Notes under the pieces: generated by a model
Databases searched by the model: none
What the model was told of the DNA's origin: nothing
Seen by the model: the letters and a program-made list of their open reading frames with translations, nothing else
Translations under genes and position numbers: made by a program
Shown: positions 31,891 to 41,082 of the stretch, piece by piece
Layout: each line of letters opens with the position of its first letter
Numbering within the stretch: position 1 is the stretch's first letter
NCBI GenBank assembly: GCA_014379405.1
Contig: JACMLU010000016.1
Span: 62,001-126,000, forward strand
Length of the DNA: 64,000 bases
Direction of reading: 5' to 3'
Source of the DNA: Flavobacterium sp.
Lineage (GTDB): Bacteria; Bacteroidota; Bacteroidia; Flavobacteriales; Flavobacteriaceae

Positions 31891-33681
31891 TTATTCCTTT
31901 TTTAAAGCGGCAATAATATCAGCCGAAACCTTGATTACCGTACCGTGGCGTGTTCCTTTTGGAAAACTGATTTGCTCCGAGATATCTTCCCAACCTTTGG
32001 CGGTTTGTTTTACGGCTCCATATTTTTTCTGGGTATATTTATCAAAATAAACCACCCATTCGCCATCGATTTTGGTTGCCGTTGGTCCTTCTGCCCAATA
32101 TTTTCCTGTTATCGGTTCACTTGCTTTGGTGTAAGGACCTTCCAGATTTTTGCTGGTGGCTATTTTTAAATTTTTTTGGACTGGTACTTTTGTTTCATCC
32201 TTCAAGAACATGGTATATCCTTTTTCATCTTTTAGAATTGTGGCGTCGATGACATTAAAACCAGGTTCATAAAGTAATTTTGTTTTTTTGAGTTTTTTGA
32301 AATCTTTGGTCGTGGTGTAGTAAATCCTGTGATTGTATCCTTTTTCTTCAGTGGATTGTGTTTCGGTAAATTTTCCATCAATAGTTGAAGCCCAATAAAT
32401 CATATAGGTTTTTGAATTTTCGTCATAGGTAATTTCGGGTGCCCAAGTATTTCTTGAATTTTTTTCATGTGCCATCACGGGTAAAAATTCTTGTTTAGAC
32501 CAGTGAATTAGGTCTTTGGAAGAAGCGTAACCAATACCGTTGTCCGTCCAACTATCCGTCCAAACCATATGGTATAATCCATCACCGCCTTTTATGACGC
32601 AAGGGTCACGCATTAATTTGTCTTTGCCGACTTCTGGAGTCAAAAAAGAAGCGTCTTTTTTTAATGTTTCCCATTTATATCCGTCTTCGCTGTAAGCCAA
32701 ATGCAGGCCATCTTCGCCATTGCCTTTGAAATAAGTGAACACATATCCTTCAGGTTTTGGAATAAATTCATTGGAAATTAACCATTTTTCGCAGGCTTTT
32801 GGCCAATTTTTATTCGTTCCTTGAACTCCTAAACCAAAACCGTGTCCGCCATTTTCATAAATATGCATTTCGACCGCTACTTGGTGTTGTTTCAATGCCA
32901 AATAATAATTGATGCTGTTTTCAACGGGAACGGCTTTGTCATCTGTGGCGTGAACCAAAAAGGTTTTAGGCGTTTCGGCTGTAACCTGCTTTTCATTAGA
33001 GTAGTTGCTGACCATTTCACTGCTTACATTTTTACCTAAAAGATTCTCTTTGGAACCTTTGTGCGTAATGGCGTCTTCCATGGAAATCACGGGATAAAGC
33101 AAGATCGAAAAATCAGGGCGGGCACTGATATTGTCTTTTGAATCGTACACTTTGTCATTGTAATGGGTGGACAATGTCGATGCTAAATGTCCACCTGCCG
33201 AAAAGCCTATGACACCAATTTTTGCTGGATCAAGGTTCCATTCTTGTGCACGTCTTCGCAATGTTCTTATGGCTTCTTGAGCATCTTGAAGTGGTCCAAT
33301 GGTTTTGTCTTTCATAATGACATCGCTTGGCAATCTGTATTTTAGAACAAAAGCCGAAATCCCAATAGATTTGAACCATTCAGCTACTTTGTCGCCTTCT
33401 TTTTCGTGTGACAAAAGAGCATAGGCTCCTCCGGGGCAAATAATTACCGCTGCATTTTTGGAGATTTTGTTGTCTGCCAAGAAAATTTTCAAAGTAGGTT
33501 CTGTAACTTTCCGGATTCCTGTTATATTCCCTTTGTCATCTAGTCTAGGTTCCTGTTTGTAATCTGCCGCCTCAATGGCTCCGGGTATTTTGTCCCATAA
33601 TGGGATTTCCTTGTTTTGTGAAAAAGTAAGGGAAGTATATCCAAAACTTACTATCAATGCTAATTTTAAACTATTTTTCAT
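31891..33681 (-). CDS. Two-domain acetylesterase + GH43-like enzyme
   Basis: A 596-residue secreted protein. Residues about 25-310 are an alpha/beta hydrolase of the acetylxylan-esterase kind: ICPGGAYALLSHEKEG (oxyanion region), nucleophile Ser in GVIGFSAGGHLAST (about 158), Asp in HATDDKAVP (about 247) and His in GGHGFGLG (about 278). Residues about 320-596 are a GH43-type propeller with MRDPCVIKGGDGLYHMVW, WAPEITYDENSKTY, VIDATILKDEKGY and the likely acid Glu in AEGPTATKIDGEW (about 529). Deacetylation and glycosidic cleavage in one chain suggests an acetylated side chain. Its start overlaps the GH2 stop by 11 bp. Confidence 0.88.
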   Translation of the reverse strand: MKNSLKLALIVSFGYTSLTFSQNKEIPLWDKIPGAIEAADYKQEPRLDDKGNITGIRKVTEPTLKIFLADNKISKNAAVIICPGGAYALLSHEKEGDKVAEWFKSIGISAFVLKYRLPSDVIMKDKTIGPLQDAQEAIRTLRRRAQEWNLDPAKIGVIGFSAGGHLASTLSTHYNDKVYDSKDNISARPDFSILLYPVISMEDAITHKGSKENLLGKNVSSEMVSNYSNEKQVTAETPKTFLVHATDDKAVPVENSINYYLALKQHQVAVEMHIYENGGHGFGLGVQGTNKNWPKACEKWLISNEFIPKPEGYVFTYFKGNGEDGLHLAYSEDGYKWETLKKDASFLTPEVGKDKLMRDPCVIKGGDGLYHMVWTDSWTDNGIGYASSKDLIHWSKQEFLPVMAHEKNSRNTWAPEITYDENSKTYMIYWASTIDGKFTETQSTEEKGYNHRIYYTTTKDFKKLKKTKLLYEPGFNVIDATILKDEKGYTMFLKDETKVPVQKNLKIATSKNLEGPYTKASEPITGKYWAEGPTATKIDGEWVVYFDKYTQKKYGAVKQTAKGWEDISEQISFPKGTRHGTVIKVSADIIAALKKE

Positions 33682-36631
33682 AAAATTCTATTTCTACAAT
33701 GCGTAATTGACCTTTGGCATCTACTGCTGTTTTGTCTTTAAATAAGTCTAAATCTTTGGTGGCTTCAACTTCAACAATTTTACTGAAACCGTCTTTTTCG
33801 GTATTGGCTCCAATTAATTCTATTTTGATATTTTGGGCAAGAACGGGTTCCAATGGAATGGTGATGTAGCCTAAACTTTGCGCGGTATTTCCTTTATACA
33901 CTTCTTTGCCGTCAGCTAAAATACGAATTGGATAGCTTTTAGATCGCCATCCTGTTAATTTTATTACGCATTCATTGACCATTGACGGTTTTGAAAGTGT
34001 GAAGGTTATGGAAGCTGTACTGCTTTTGCCATCGTTTTTCCATTCGGTCAATTCGTTGTCGTCATAACTTTTGAAAGTATCTGCATTATTCGATGGTGAA
34101 CTGGCATTTACAATCGAAACAGGATTTCTTTTTAATGTATAAGAAGGCGTTTTTGGAGTGGCACCTCTTTCTAAATTGGATGCCAAATTCGTTCCAGGCA
34201 ATAGTTTAGAAAGTCCATTCTCCACTTTTACGGCTTGACTGTCAAAAGTTAATTCAGCTGATTGCAAACCTTTAGCTGTTGCCGAAATGTGAATTTTCCC
34301 TGCTTTTGTCAAAGACTGAAGCATTACTCTATTAATCCCATTTTCGACAGGAATATTTTTGGAAAGAATATAATTATTAGGACCTTGCGCAATTCCTCCC
34401 AACCAAGTTGCTGGACCTTCAATGGTAAATGAAATCATATCATTGCTGATAGGATAACGGTCTCCGTTTTTGTCCAAAACTTCAACATCTATAAAAGCTA
34501 CATCAGCACCATCAGCCAACATTCCTTTGGGTTGGGTGTTCAGTTTTAGTTTGATTTGAGTTGGATTTCCAATAGTTTTTTTGGAATCTTCACTTAAAAT
34601 TTTTCCTTTTTCATCATAACTAATGGCTTTGATCGTTCCCGATTTATAGGCGATATTTTCAAAAGTAAATAGAAATTGATGGCTCTGTTTCCCAAAACCT
34701 TGTGAAATTCCATTGACAAAAAGTTCCACCTTGGCGGCTGTTGATACCACATAAATGTTTTTTACGACTGCATCAGTATAGTTCCAATGACCCATAATGT
34801 GCGTGCGGTGTTTTTCGATATCAACCCAGCCGTCCCACATTACTTGGTGTGCCCAAAAACCGTCTTTCGGAATGCGCATCGCATCGACTTCGCCACTGGT
34901 TCTGTAATTCGATTCACCACGGTGATGCGTGTTGGAATCTGAAAAAATAATGTTTACGCCTCCAGAATTCACTCTTTTACCAGTGCCGGGTCTTTCACGG
35001 TAATAATCGTACCAACGCATAATATCTTCAATGGCGTGGTGGTCTTGATTGTGATTGTAATCTTGTGCAGGTTGGTCGCGATACAAAGGTCCTACGCCTT
35101 CTTTATGAAAAGGAGGCGAGAATTCGTCCCAGTATTTGCGTAAGCCTTCATCTCTGGAATATTCGGTTGCCCACAATGGTTTTTGCGCGCTTTTGTTGAT
35201 GTACAACATTTCTCCACCATATTCCGCTTCTTTACTGTCTAGCATTTCACGAGAACCAATGGCACGTCCGCCAAAGAGGTCGAATGTATTTCGGATGTTT
35301 TTCATTTCGAGCATGTGTTCCTCGCTGATGGATTCGTTACCACATTCGTAAAAAATAATGCTCGGATTGTTTCGGTTGTAAATGATGGCATCCCGCATTA
35401 GGTTGATACGATGATTCCATTGTTCGCCTTTAGCGTCTTTTTCGGCATCGCCAGCGGGCATTGCTTGCATTAATCCAACTCGGTCGCAAGATTCTATATC
35501 TTGTTTCCAAGGGGTAACGTGCATCCATCGCACTAAATTCCCGTTGCTTTCAACCATTAATTTATTGCTAAAATCACTTAACCAAGCAGGAACTGACATT
35601 CCGATGGCAGGCCATTCGTTGCTGGTTCGTTGTGCATATCCTTTTACTTGGATAACTCTATCATTCAGCCAAATTTCCCCGTTTTTGAACTCCGTTTTTC
35701 GGAAACCTGTTTTGGTCGAAACTTCATCAATGATTTTACCATTTACTTTCAAAATGGTTTTCACGGTATATAAATAGCCGTAACCCCAACTCCAAAAATG
35801 CAAGTCTTTAACCAAACTGTTGGCTTTTATGAATTTGGTTTCGTTGGGTTGAATCGTGGTTTTTTCTCCCGAGAAAGTAGCTATTTTTTTTCCGTCAAGG
35901 TCTTCAACAATGACATTGTATTCCACCGTTTTGGCAGTCCCATATTCATTTCGAACTTCTGTTTCGGCATTGATAACGGCACTTTCTGCTTTGATGTCAA
36001 TATTGGAAGCATAGACATAAACTCCCGAGGTTTTTAGATTGGAATAGAGTGGGAGGGTTTGGTATAATTTGTCGGTAATGTGGAGGTAAACATTTTTAGG
36101 AATACCGCCGTAATTGGCGTTGAAATTATTGTTGTTCCATTGGTAGGTCGAATTGGTTTCCACTTCTCGGTATTTCCAATCGTTGTCGATTCGAAGCGCA
36201 ACGGTATTTTCTTCGGGGAAAGGTTTGACGATTTTTGAAATGTCAAATCCAAAAGCCATCACTCCATTTTCGTGCAGTCCCACTTTTTGTCCGTTAACAT
36301 AAATGACACCGCCTTGGCGAATACCTTCAAACTCGATAAAAATCTTTTTGTCCTTGATTCCTTTTGGGAGCTTGAATTGTTTTCTGTACCAAACTATACC
36401 AGTAGTTAATTCGACGATATCTTTTTCAAAAGCTTCTTCCTGATTGTAAGCGTGTGGAAGTGAAACTTTTCTCCAACTAGTATCATCAAAAACAGGAGAT
36501 TCCGCATTTTGGGAATCTCCTGTTTTTAGTTTCCAATCTGCGTTGAAATTGTATTTTTCTCTATTGAATTCTTGAGAAAATAATGTGGAATTGATAAGTA
36601 GTAAAGCAAAAAATAAGAGCGCTTTTTTCAT
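33671..36631 (-). CDS. GH2 family beta-galactosidase-like enzyme with C-terminal discoidin-like domain
   Basis: The 986-residue secreted protein (signal ending LFSQ) has the GH2 order: sugar-binding jelly roll (WKLKTGDSQNAES, VSLPHAYNQEEAFEKD, FEGIRQGGVIYVNGQKVG), immunoglobulin-like domain, and a TIM barrel with acid/base Glu in IIFYECGNESIS (about residue 430) and nucleophile Glu in LWATEYSRDEG (about 490). A DUF4982-like domain and a C-terminal F5/8-type (discoidin) region with ITFTLSKPSMVNECVIKLTGW follow. The exact sugar (beta-galactoside or beta-glucuronide) is not fixed by these motifs. Upstream, between it and GH105, is a 120-bp palindromic element. Confidence 0.9.
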   Translation of the reverse strand: MKKALLFFALLLINSTLFSQEFNREKYNFNADWKLKTGDSQNAESPVFDDTSWRKVSLPHAYNQEEAFEKDIVELTTGIVWYRKQFKLPKGIKDKKIFIEFEGIRQGGVIYVNGQKVGLHENGVMAFGFDISKIVKPFPEENTVALRIDNDWKYREVETNSTYQWNNNNFNANYGGIPKNVYLHITDKLYQTLPLYSNLKTSGVYVYASNIDIKAESAVINAETEVRNEYGTAKTVEYNVIVEDLDGKKIATFSGEKTTIQPNETKFIKANSLVKDLHFWSWGYGYLYTVKTILKVNGKIIDEVSTKTGFRKTEFKNGEIWLNDRVIQVKGYAQRTSNEWPAIGMSVPAWLSDFSNKLMVESNGNLVRWMHVTPWKQDIESCDRVGLMQAMPAGDAEKDAKGEQWNHRINLMRDAIIYNRNNPSIIFYECGNESISEEHMLEMKNIRNTFDLFGGRAIGSREMLDSKEAEYGGEMLYINKSAQKPLWATEYSRDEGLRKYWDEFSPPFHKEGVGPLYRDQPAQDYNHNQDHHAIEDIMRWYDYYRERPGTGKRVNSGGVNIIFSDSNTHHRGESNYRTSGEVDAMRIPKDGFWAHQVMWDGWVDIEKHRTHIMGHWNYTDAVVKNIYVVSTAAKVELFVNGISQGFGKQSHQFLFTFENIAYKSGTIKAISYDEKGKILSEDSKKTIGNPTQIKLKLNTQPKGMLADGADVAFIDVEVLDKNGDRYPISNDMISFTIEGPATWLGGIAQGPNNYILSKNIPVENGINRVMLQSLTKAGKIHISATAKGLQSAELTFDSQAVKVENGLSKLLPGTNLASNLERGATPKTPSYTLKRNPVSIVNASSPSNNADTFKSYDDNELTEWKNDGKSSTASITFTLSKPSMVNECVIKLTGWRSKSYPIRILADGKEVYKGNTAQSLGYITIPLEPVLAQNIKIELIGANTEKDGFSKIVEVEATKDLDLFKDKTAVDAKGQLRIVEIEFYEK

Positions 36632-36652
36632 AATTTTTTTTTATCGTGCTAT

Positions 36653-36772
36653 GCGTTAGGGATGGTAGTGGAGCTCTTTTTCCATGAATTGCCTCGGGTT
36701 TCAATCCGAGGCAATTCATGGAAAAAAAGCGGGAACATACAGCCCGACCCGTAGTTTTACGGAGGGTAACGC
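36653..36772. repeat. Palindromic 120-bp intergenic element
   Basis: The element is bounded by GCGTTAGGGATGG (36653-36665) and the inverse-oriented GGAGGGTAACGC (36761-36772). Its centre is a 21-bp perfect inverted repeat, TTTTTCCATGAATTGCCTCGG / complementary arm (36677-36697 and 36706-36726), with an 8-base loop. A smaller hairpin CCGTA/TACGG lies at 36749-36762. It is like the dispersed flavobacterial repeats ending in GCGTTA. It lies inside the minus-strand arm, between GH105 and GH2. No T run follows on the transcribed strand. Confidence 0.7.
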
Positions 36773-36784
36773 CCAAATTAAATT

Positions 36785-37909
36785 TTATTTCATTTTATAA
36801 ATTTCGGAACCAGCCAACAAGAAACAGCCTAATCCATAATCTTCGAAATCAGGGATTTTGTCATAAGAAAGCGGTTGTCCGTCTTTTGGTTCTTTACCAG
36901 TGGATTGAAGAAATCCTAAAAATCCGTTTTCATGTAAACTTTCTTTTGTCAAGGCATTCCAAGCTTTTTGTACTACAGGTAAATAAGTTTCTTTTTTCAA
37001 AATTCCACTGTTAATTCCATAAGCCATTCCGTAAACGAATAAGGCTGTTCCCGAGGCTTCTTTTTCTCCAAAATTTGTTGGATCGTGCAAACTTACATTC
37101 CAAAAACCATCTGCTCTTTGAACTTTGACTAATGCTTCTGCCATCGCTTTCAAATCTTTTACATATTGTTCTCTGTGGGGTGCATTTTGAGGAATTATGG
37201 TCAGTACTTTGGCCAAAGCCGCAATTACCCAACCATTGCCACGACTCCAATAACAATCTTCGCCGTTTGGTTCTTTGTAAGGTGGATCAAAATCGGCATC
37301 ACGCCACCATAAGCCATCTTTTGGATTGTAAAGTCCGTGGTCGCCATGTTTGTTTCTGGAATACATATACATCGCGTACATTTTTTCGAAATAGCGATTG
37401 TCTTTTTCAAGTACGCCCATTTTTGCGAAAACAGGCATTCCCATTTGGATGGCATCAATCCATGACCAATCGTCTAATTGAGGCGTATTCAACAACATAT
37501 TTATGGTAGCTCTTGTACTTTTTAATTTTTTGGAATCGGGTTCTAAATTGTACAAATCAATATAGGTTTGTGCTGCACAATAATCGTCGGCATTGCGGTT
37601 TGCGCTGCCATTTCTAAATCCCCATTTGTGAAACTCGGACCAAGAATACGCATAATTATAATAGGTTTCTTTTGGATTGATTTCATATAATGCCATTAAT
37701 CCTTCATAGTATACCCCACGAGTCCAAATATTGCTTGGACGTTCCTTGTTGGTTATGATGGTTTTGCCTGTTTCAGGCCATTTTTGCATAAAATAATCGT
37801 TGGCAAGCATCATTTGCTTTAGTACCAATTTTTTGTCAAAAGATTGTTGTGCGCTTGAACTGCTTGTGTATAAAAAGCATATAGCGAAAAATAAAAGTAA
37901 TTTTCTCAT
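36785..37909 (-). CDS. GH105 unsaturated rhamnogalacturonyl/uronyl hydrolase
   Basis: The 374-residue secreted protein (signal ending SSSAQ) is an (alpha/alpha)6 barrel of GH105 (YteR-like). RPSNIWTRGVYYEGLMALYE, DDWSWIDAIQMGMPVFAKMG with the catalytic Asp (about residue 151), CYWSRGNGWVIAALAKVL, RADGFWNVSLHDP and ASGTALFVYGMAYGIN are the family blocks. These enzymes hydrate the 4,5-unsaturated uronic acid left by polysaccharide lyases and release it from rhamnose or another sugar. The gene follows GH106 by 23 bp. A second, unrelated-looking GH105 is at 56833, so two lyase products may be handled. Confidence 0.92.
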   Translation of the reverse strand: MRKLLLFFAICFLYTSSSSAQQSFDKKLVLKQMMLANDYFMQKWPETGKTIITNKERPSNIWTRGVYYEGLMALYEINPKETYYNYAYSWSEFHKWGFRNGSANRNADDYCAAQTYIDLYNLEPDSKKLKSTRATINMLLNTPQLDDWSWIDAIQMGMPVFAKMGVLEKDNRYFEKMYAMYMYSRNKHGDHGLYNPKDGLWWRDADFDPPYKEPNGEDCYWSRGNGWVIAALAKVLTIIPQNAPHREQYVKDLKAMAEALVKVQRADGFWNVSLHDPTNFGEKEASGTALFVYGMAYGINSGILKKETYLPVVQKAWNALTKESLHENGFLGFLQSTGKEPKDGQPLSYDKIPDFEDYGLGCFLLAGSEIYKMK

Positions 37910-37932
37910 TTTTAATATTCGTTATTTAATAA

Positions 37933-40662
37933 TTAGTTTTGTTTTAAAGGTGTAATGGTAATTGGCCCCAACAATCCCGAAAGCATCGGGCTCCATTTGG
38001 TGGCATCAAATTTTTTATAATCCTTGTCCACCATGTTTATTTCATAAAAAATCTTCCATTCTTCCCCTCTAAGTTCCATATCTCGAACTCGGTTGGCACC
38101 AAGATTGGTGACTTTGACGGTCAATGTGTTTTTTCCTTTTTTCAATTTTCCCAAGTTGATTGTAAAAGGATTAGACCACGCCGTTCCAATGTAGGTTCCG
38201 TTCAACCAAACTTCGGCACTTTCGCGAACATCACCCAGATTTAAACTCCAATTGTTGGCTTCTGTTTTTGGAGCGTCAAATTGTAAATTATAAGTGGCTG
38301 TTCCTGAAAAAGCTTCGGTATCATGGTTTAATTTTGTCCAAGATTCTAATGTTGAAACCGTAGTTTTAGCAGGTAATTTTGGTCCTCCTCTGTCAAATGA
38401 TAATTCCCAATTTCCTTTTAAAGCAATTGGTTCGCCAGCTTTTTCATAATAATCCCATTTCTTTTGCGAAGCGGTGTTTTCCGTTTTTAGAATAAAAGAT
38501 TGCCCTGATTCGATGCGAAGTTTTACCAATGTAACGTCCGCTTTCTTTTGAACTATGGCATTGCCATAATCTTTGTTTAGCGGATCGAAAATAATAACTT
38601 CTTTGTTGCCAATTTGCAACGGAATAAAACCATCAATTGCTTTTGAGGTATGATTTACCAGATAGTAGATTTTTTCTCCGTCAATAGTTCTTCTAGTGTA
38701 TTTTAAACCGGTGTTTACTAATTTTTCGGGATATACTTCAGCAGATTCCAACGCTTTGAAAACATCAGAAACAGGCTCGATACTGTTCTTGTTTCCCGTG
38801 ATTAAAGCGGCTAATTTTTTGTTCTGTTCCTCATATTTATTATAACCAGGAACTGACGATGGAAGTCCTTCAAAAATGATTTTCCCACCCGCTTTTTTCA
38901 ATTCTATTAATTTTTCTAAAGTAGCCAAAGGCATTTTTTCGCAAACAGGAATAATCAACGATTTAAATGTTCCGCCTGGCAAAACTATTTTGCCGTCTTT
39001 AACTTGGGCTTGAGCAATAAAATTATCCGAAACGAAATCTACACCATATCCATTTGAAATTAGGTTTTTGGCGGTATCATAAAACGAAGTTCCTTTTAGC
39101 CATTCTGAAAGGGAGTGTATTTTAAACTGGAGGAACAAAGTCCCACCTTGGTATTTGTTCCAAGTGTCATAAATAGGCCAATACAATAAATTTTCATTGT
39201 CCGGTTTGCCTTGTTGCAGCATCGATTGGCAATTTGCGATATAGGAAAACAAAGATGGTGCATCTTGCCAAGTTGGATCAGTTTCATTGAAATTTGCAGA
39301 GGCGTAGAATTTCCATCCCGGCCATTTTGCTTTTTCCGGCGAATAAGTGGAACCGTGAAGAAACATATGGTTAACGCCATTGAGAAGTAATTCCTCGGCT
39401 TCGGGTTTACATTGTGATAAAGCTATTTTAAAATGGTCTCGTAACCAGGTAAATGATTCGGAAGAAACCAATGGTTTTCCTGAAATATGTGCTGCCGACG
39501 AAGAGAATTTGAGCATAACCGGATCAGCATCGCCTTCGCGAATGTCTTGTTGTTCTCGTCTAAAACCTGCAATATCAAATGGCATAGAACCAAAAGTTTC
39601 GCATTCTGGAATATCTGCCGAAGCATATAAATCAATTAAATTCCCCGGAGATCCGTGGGCTTGAAGTTTGGTTTTGAAGTTTTTGCTGTTGGCCCAATTT
39701 GTCCATGGTTTGTCAAAACGGTTCAATAACAAATCGGAAATTGTTTCGCGATAATCCGCTTTAATTCTATTATCGATTTCGTTATCTGTTTTGCTTAATA
39801 ATTTTGGAAGTTGTTGTTTAAGATCGTAACCTCTTCTGTTTTGAAATTCGGTAAAGAATTGAGGTGTAAAATCAGTATCGTACACTTCATAACTATCATT
39901 AAAAATGGTACGTATTTTTCCTTCGCGTCCTTTAAAAGCATTATTAAATGGAACAACATAAGCATTAAGCGCTTCTTCCGAATAATGATCCAAAGTGTAT
40001 CCTTTTCCACCGGGAGCTGCTCTTTTTACTTGTTGCCCTGTTTTGCCACTAAAAACGGCGTATAGGGTATAATCTGTTTTTTTTGCCGTCCATTTTAAAA
40101 GCGTTCCTTCCAATTGATCCGTTAGGTCAATATACGAACCGTTGGCACCATAAGCCACAACATACAAAAGTTTTGCAGGTATTTTAGCCTTGGTGCTGTC
40201 CGCCTTGATTTCCTGAATGATTTTATTTCCTTTTTTGACATTGTATTTTTCTACCACTAATTTTGTCGCAGCAAAAGGTAGCGTTACATGAGAACCACCA
40301 TAAGGCCAGCCAGTTCCTAGAACCATATCGACTTGCATGTGTAAACTATCGGAAATATGAATGGTATAATCCAACATTTCCATCCATTTTGGAGAGAGGT
40401 AATCAATGAAGTTGTTTTCTTCTCCTTTGACACCATATATAGGAGTGATTTCTACTCCGCCAATTCCGGCATTATGAAAATCCAAAAGACTTTTCTTTAA
40501 ATTGGGTTTGTCTACAGCGCTTCCCATCCACCACCAACGAGCCCATGGTTGATTGATATTAGTAGATTTTGGCCAAGGTGACACAGTTGTTTCCTGTGCA
40601 AAGGTGCTATAAGCAAAGAAGAAGGTTAAAATATAAAAGCAGTATAGTTTTTTTAGTCTCAT
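37933..40662 (-). CDS. GH106 alpha-L-rhamnosidase
   Basis: The 909-residue secreted protein (signal ending STFAQ) shows the GH106 pattern: PWARWWWMGSAVDKPNLKKSL, GIGGVEITPIYGVKG, WMEMLDYTIHISDSLHMQVD, GTGWPYGGSHVTLPFA, then a mid-region ISGKPLVSSESFTW and a C-terminal galactose-binding-like domain (AEVWLNGTYIGTAWSNPFTI). GH106 removes terminal alpha-L-rhamnose by inversion. It is the first gene of the minus-strand arm; the direct-repeat operator and -7 box lie 125-100 bp upstream. The second GH106 at 53732 belongs to the same family but is clearly diverged. Confidence 0.92.
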   Translation of the reverse strand: MRLKKLYCFYILTFFFAYSTFAQETTVSPWPKSTNINQPWARWWWMGSAVDKPNLKKSLLDFHNAGIGGVEITPIYGVKGEENNFIDYLSPKWMEMLDYTIHISDSLHMQVDMVLGTGWPYGGSHVTLPFAATKLVVEKYNVKKGNKIIQEIKADSTKAKIPAKLLYVVAYGANGSYIDLTDQLEGTLLKWTAKKTDYTLYAVFSGKTGQQVKRAAPGGKGYTLDHYSEEALNAYVVPFNNAFKGREGKIRTIFNDSYEVYDTDFTPQFFTEFQNRRGYDLKQQLPKLLSKTDNEIDNRIKADYRETISDLLLNRFDKPWTNWANSKNFKTKLQAHGSPGNLIDLYASADIPECETFGSMPFDIAGFRREQQDIREGDADPVMLKFSSSAAHISGKPLVSSESFTWLRDHFKIALSQCKPEAEELLLNGVNHMFLHGSTYSPEKAKWPGWKFYASANFNETDPTWQDAPSLFSYIANCQSMLQQGKPDNENLLYWPIYDTWNKYQGGTLFLQFKIHSLSEWLKGTSFYDTAKNLISNGYGVDFVSDNFIAQAQVKDGKIVLPGGTFKSLIIPVCEKMPLATLEKLIELKKAGGKIIFEGLPSSVPGYNKYEEQNKKLAALITGNKNSIEPVSDVFKALESAEVYPEKLVNTGLKYTRRTIDGEKIYYLVNHTSKAIDGFIPLQIGNKEVIIFDPLNKDYGNAIVQKKADVTLVKLRIESGQSFILKTENTASQKKWDYYEKAGEPIALKGNWELSFDRGGPKLPAKTTVSTLESWTKLNHDTEAFSGTATYNLQFDAPKTEANNWSLNLGDVRESAEVWLNGTYIGTAWSNPFTINLGKLKKGKNTLTVKVTNLGANRVRDMELRGEEWKIFYEINMVDKDYKKFDATKWSPMLSGLLGPITITPLKQN

Positions 40663-40760
40663 TGTGATGTCTTAAAATTATATAATTATTTTTTAGCCTA
40701 ATAATTTAACTTGAAATTTATAAATTTTACTTCTGCAATCTTGAAGAAGATGTAAAAGAG

Positions 40761-40806
40761 TAAAAGTATTAGTAGTCTGAATAATTAGCATCCTGTAGCG
40801 TCCTGT
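40761..40806 (-). promoter_or_regulatory. Rhamnose-regulon operator and -7 box upstream of the GH106 arm
   Basis: On the minus strand ACAGGACGCT (40806-40797) and ACAGGATGCT (40796-40787) form a 10-bp direct repeat. Exactly 18 bp further on is the -7 box TACTTTTA (40768-40761). No TTTG -33 element is present; the repeat occupies that region, as expected for an activator site. Confidence 0.75.
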
Positions 40807-41003
40807 TTGTTTTTATAAAAATTAGATAGATGATGAAATTGACCTGTTTTTTTTAAGATTTCATATTTATTAATTCAAATATTATTAAATGTAAAAAATT
40901 AATACATTTTATTTTTTATCGTGCTTGTGTATTGTTGCAACTCAATAAGTTAGGTTTTGTAGAGTCAAAAATAAAGATTAAAAAATTAATATCTTGAAAA
41001 CTA

Positions 41004-41049
41004 ACAGGATACCACAGGATGCTATGCGTTTTCCTTCTTTATAAATTTG
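41004..41049 (+). promoter_or_regulatory. Rhamnose-regulon operator and -7 box upstream of susC
   Basis: ACAGGATACC (41004-41013) and ACAGGATGCT (41014-41023) are a perfect-phase 10-bp direct repeat. After 18 bp comes TAAATTTG (41042-41049), a full match to TAnnTTTG. It is 33 bp before the susC ATG. This is the best-conserved of the four sites. Confidence 0.82.
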
Positions 41050-41082
41050 ATTAACTAAATAATTAACCTAAATTAACTTTTT

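Larger units (their letters stand above)
40663..41082. other. Divergent control region between the two PUL arms
   Basis: This 420-bp spacer separates GH106 (minus) from susC (plus). It holds two direct-repeat operators, one oriented toward each arm (40787-40806 minus; 41004-41023 plus), about 217 bp apart, each followed by a -7 box. No open frame of interest is seen. Confidence 0.7.

Noticed and set aside
36676..36729. The 21-bp stem as an intrinsic terminator after GH105
   Set aside because: On the transcribed strand the stem is followed by GAGCTCC, not a T run; the element looks repetitive instead.
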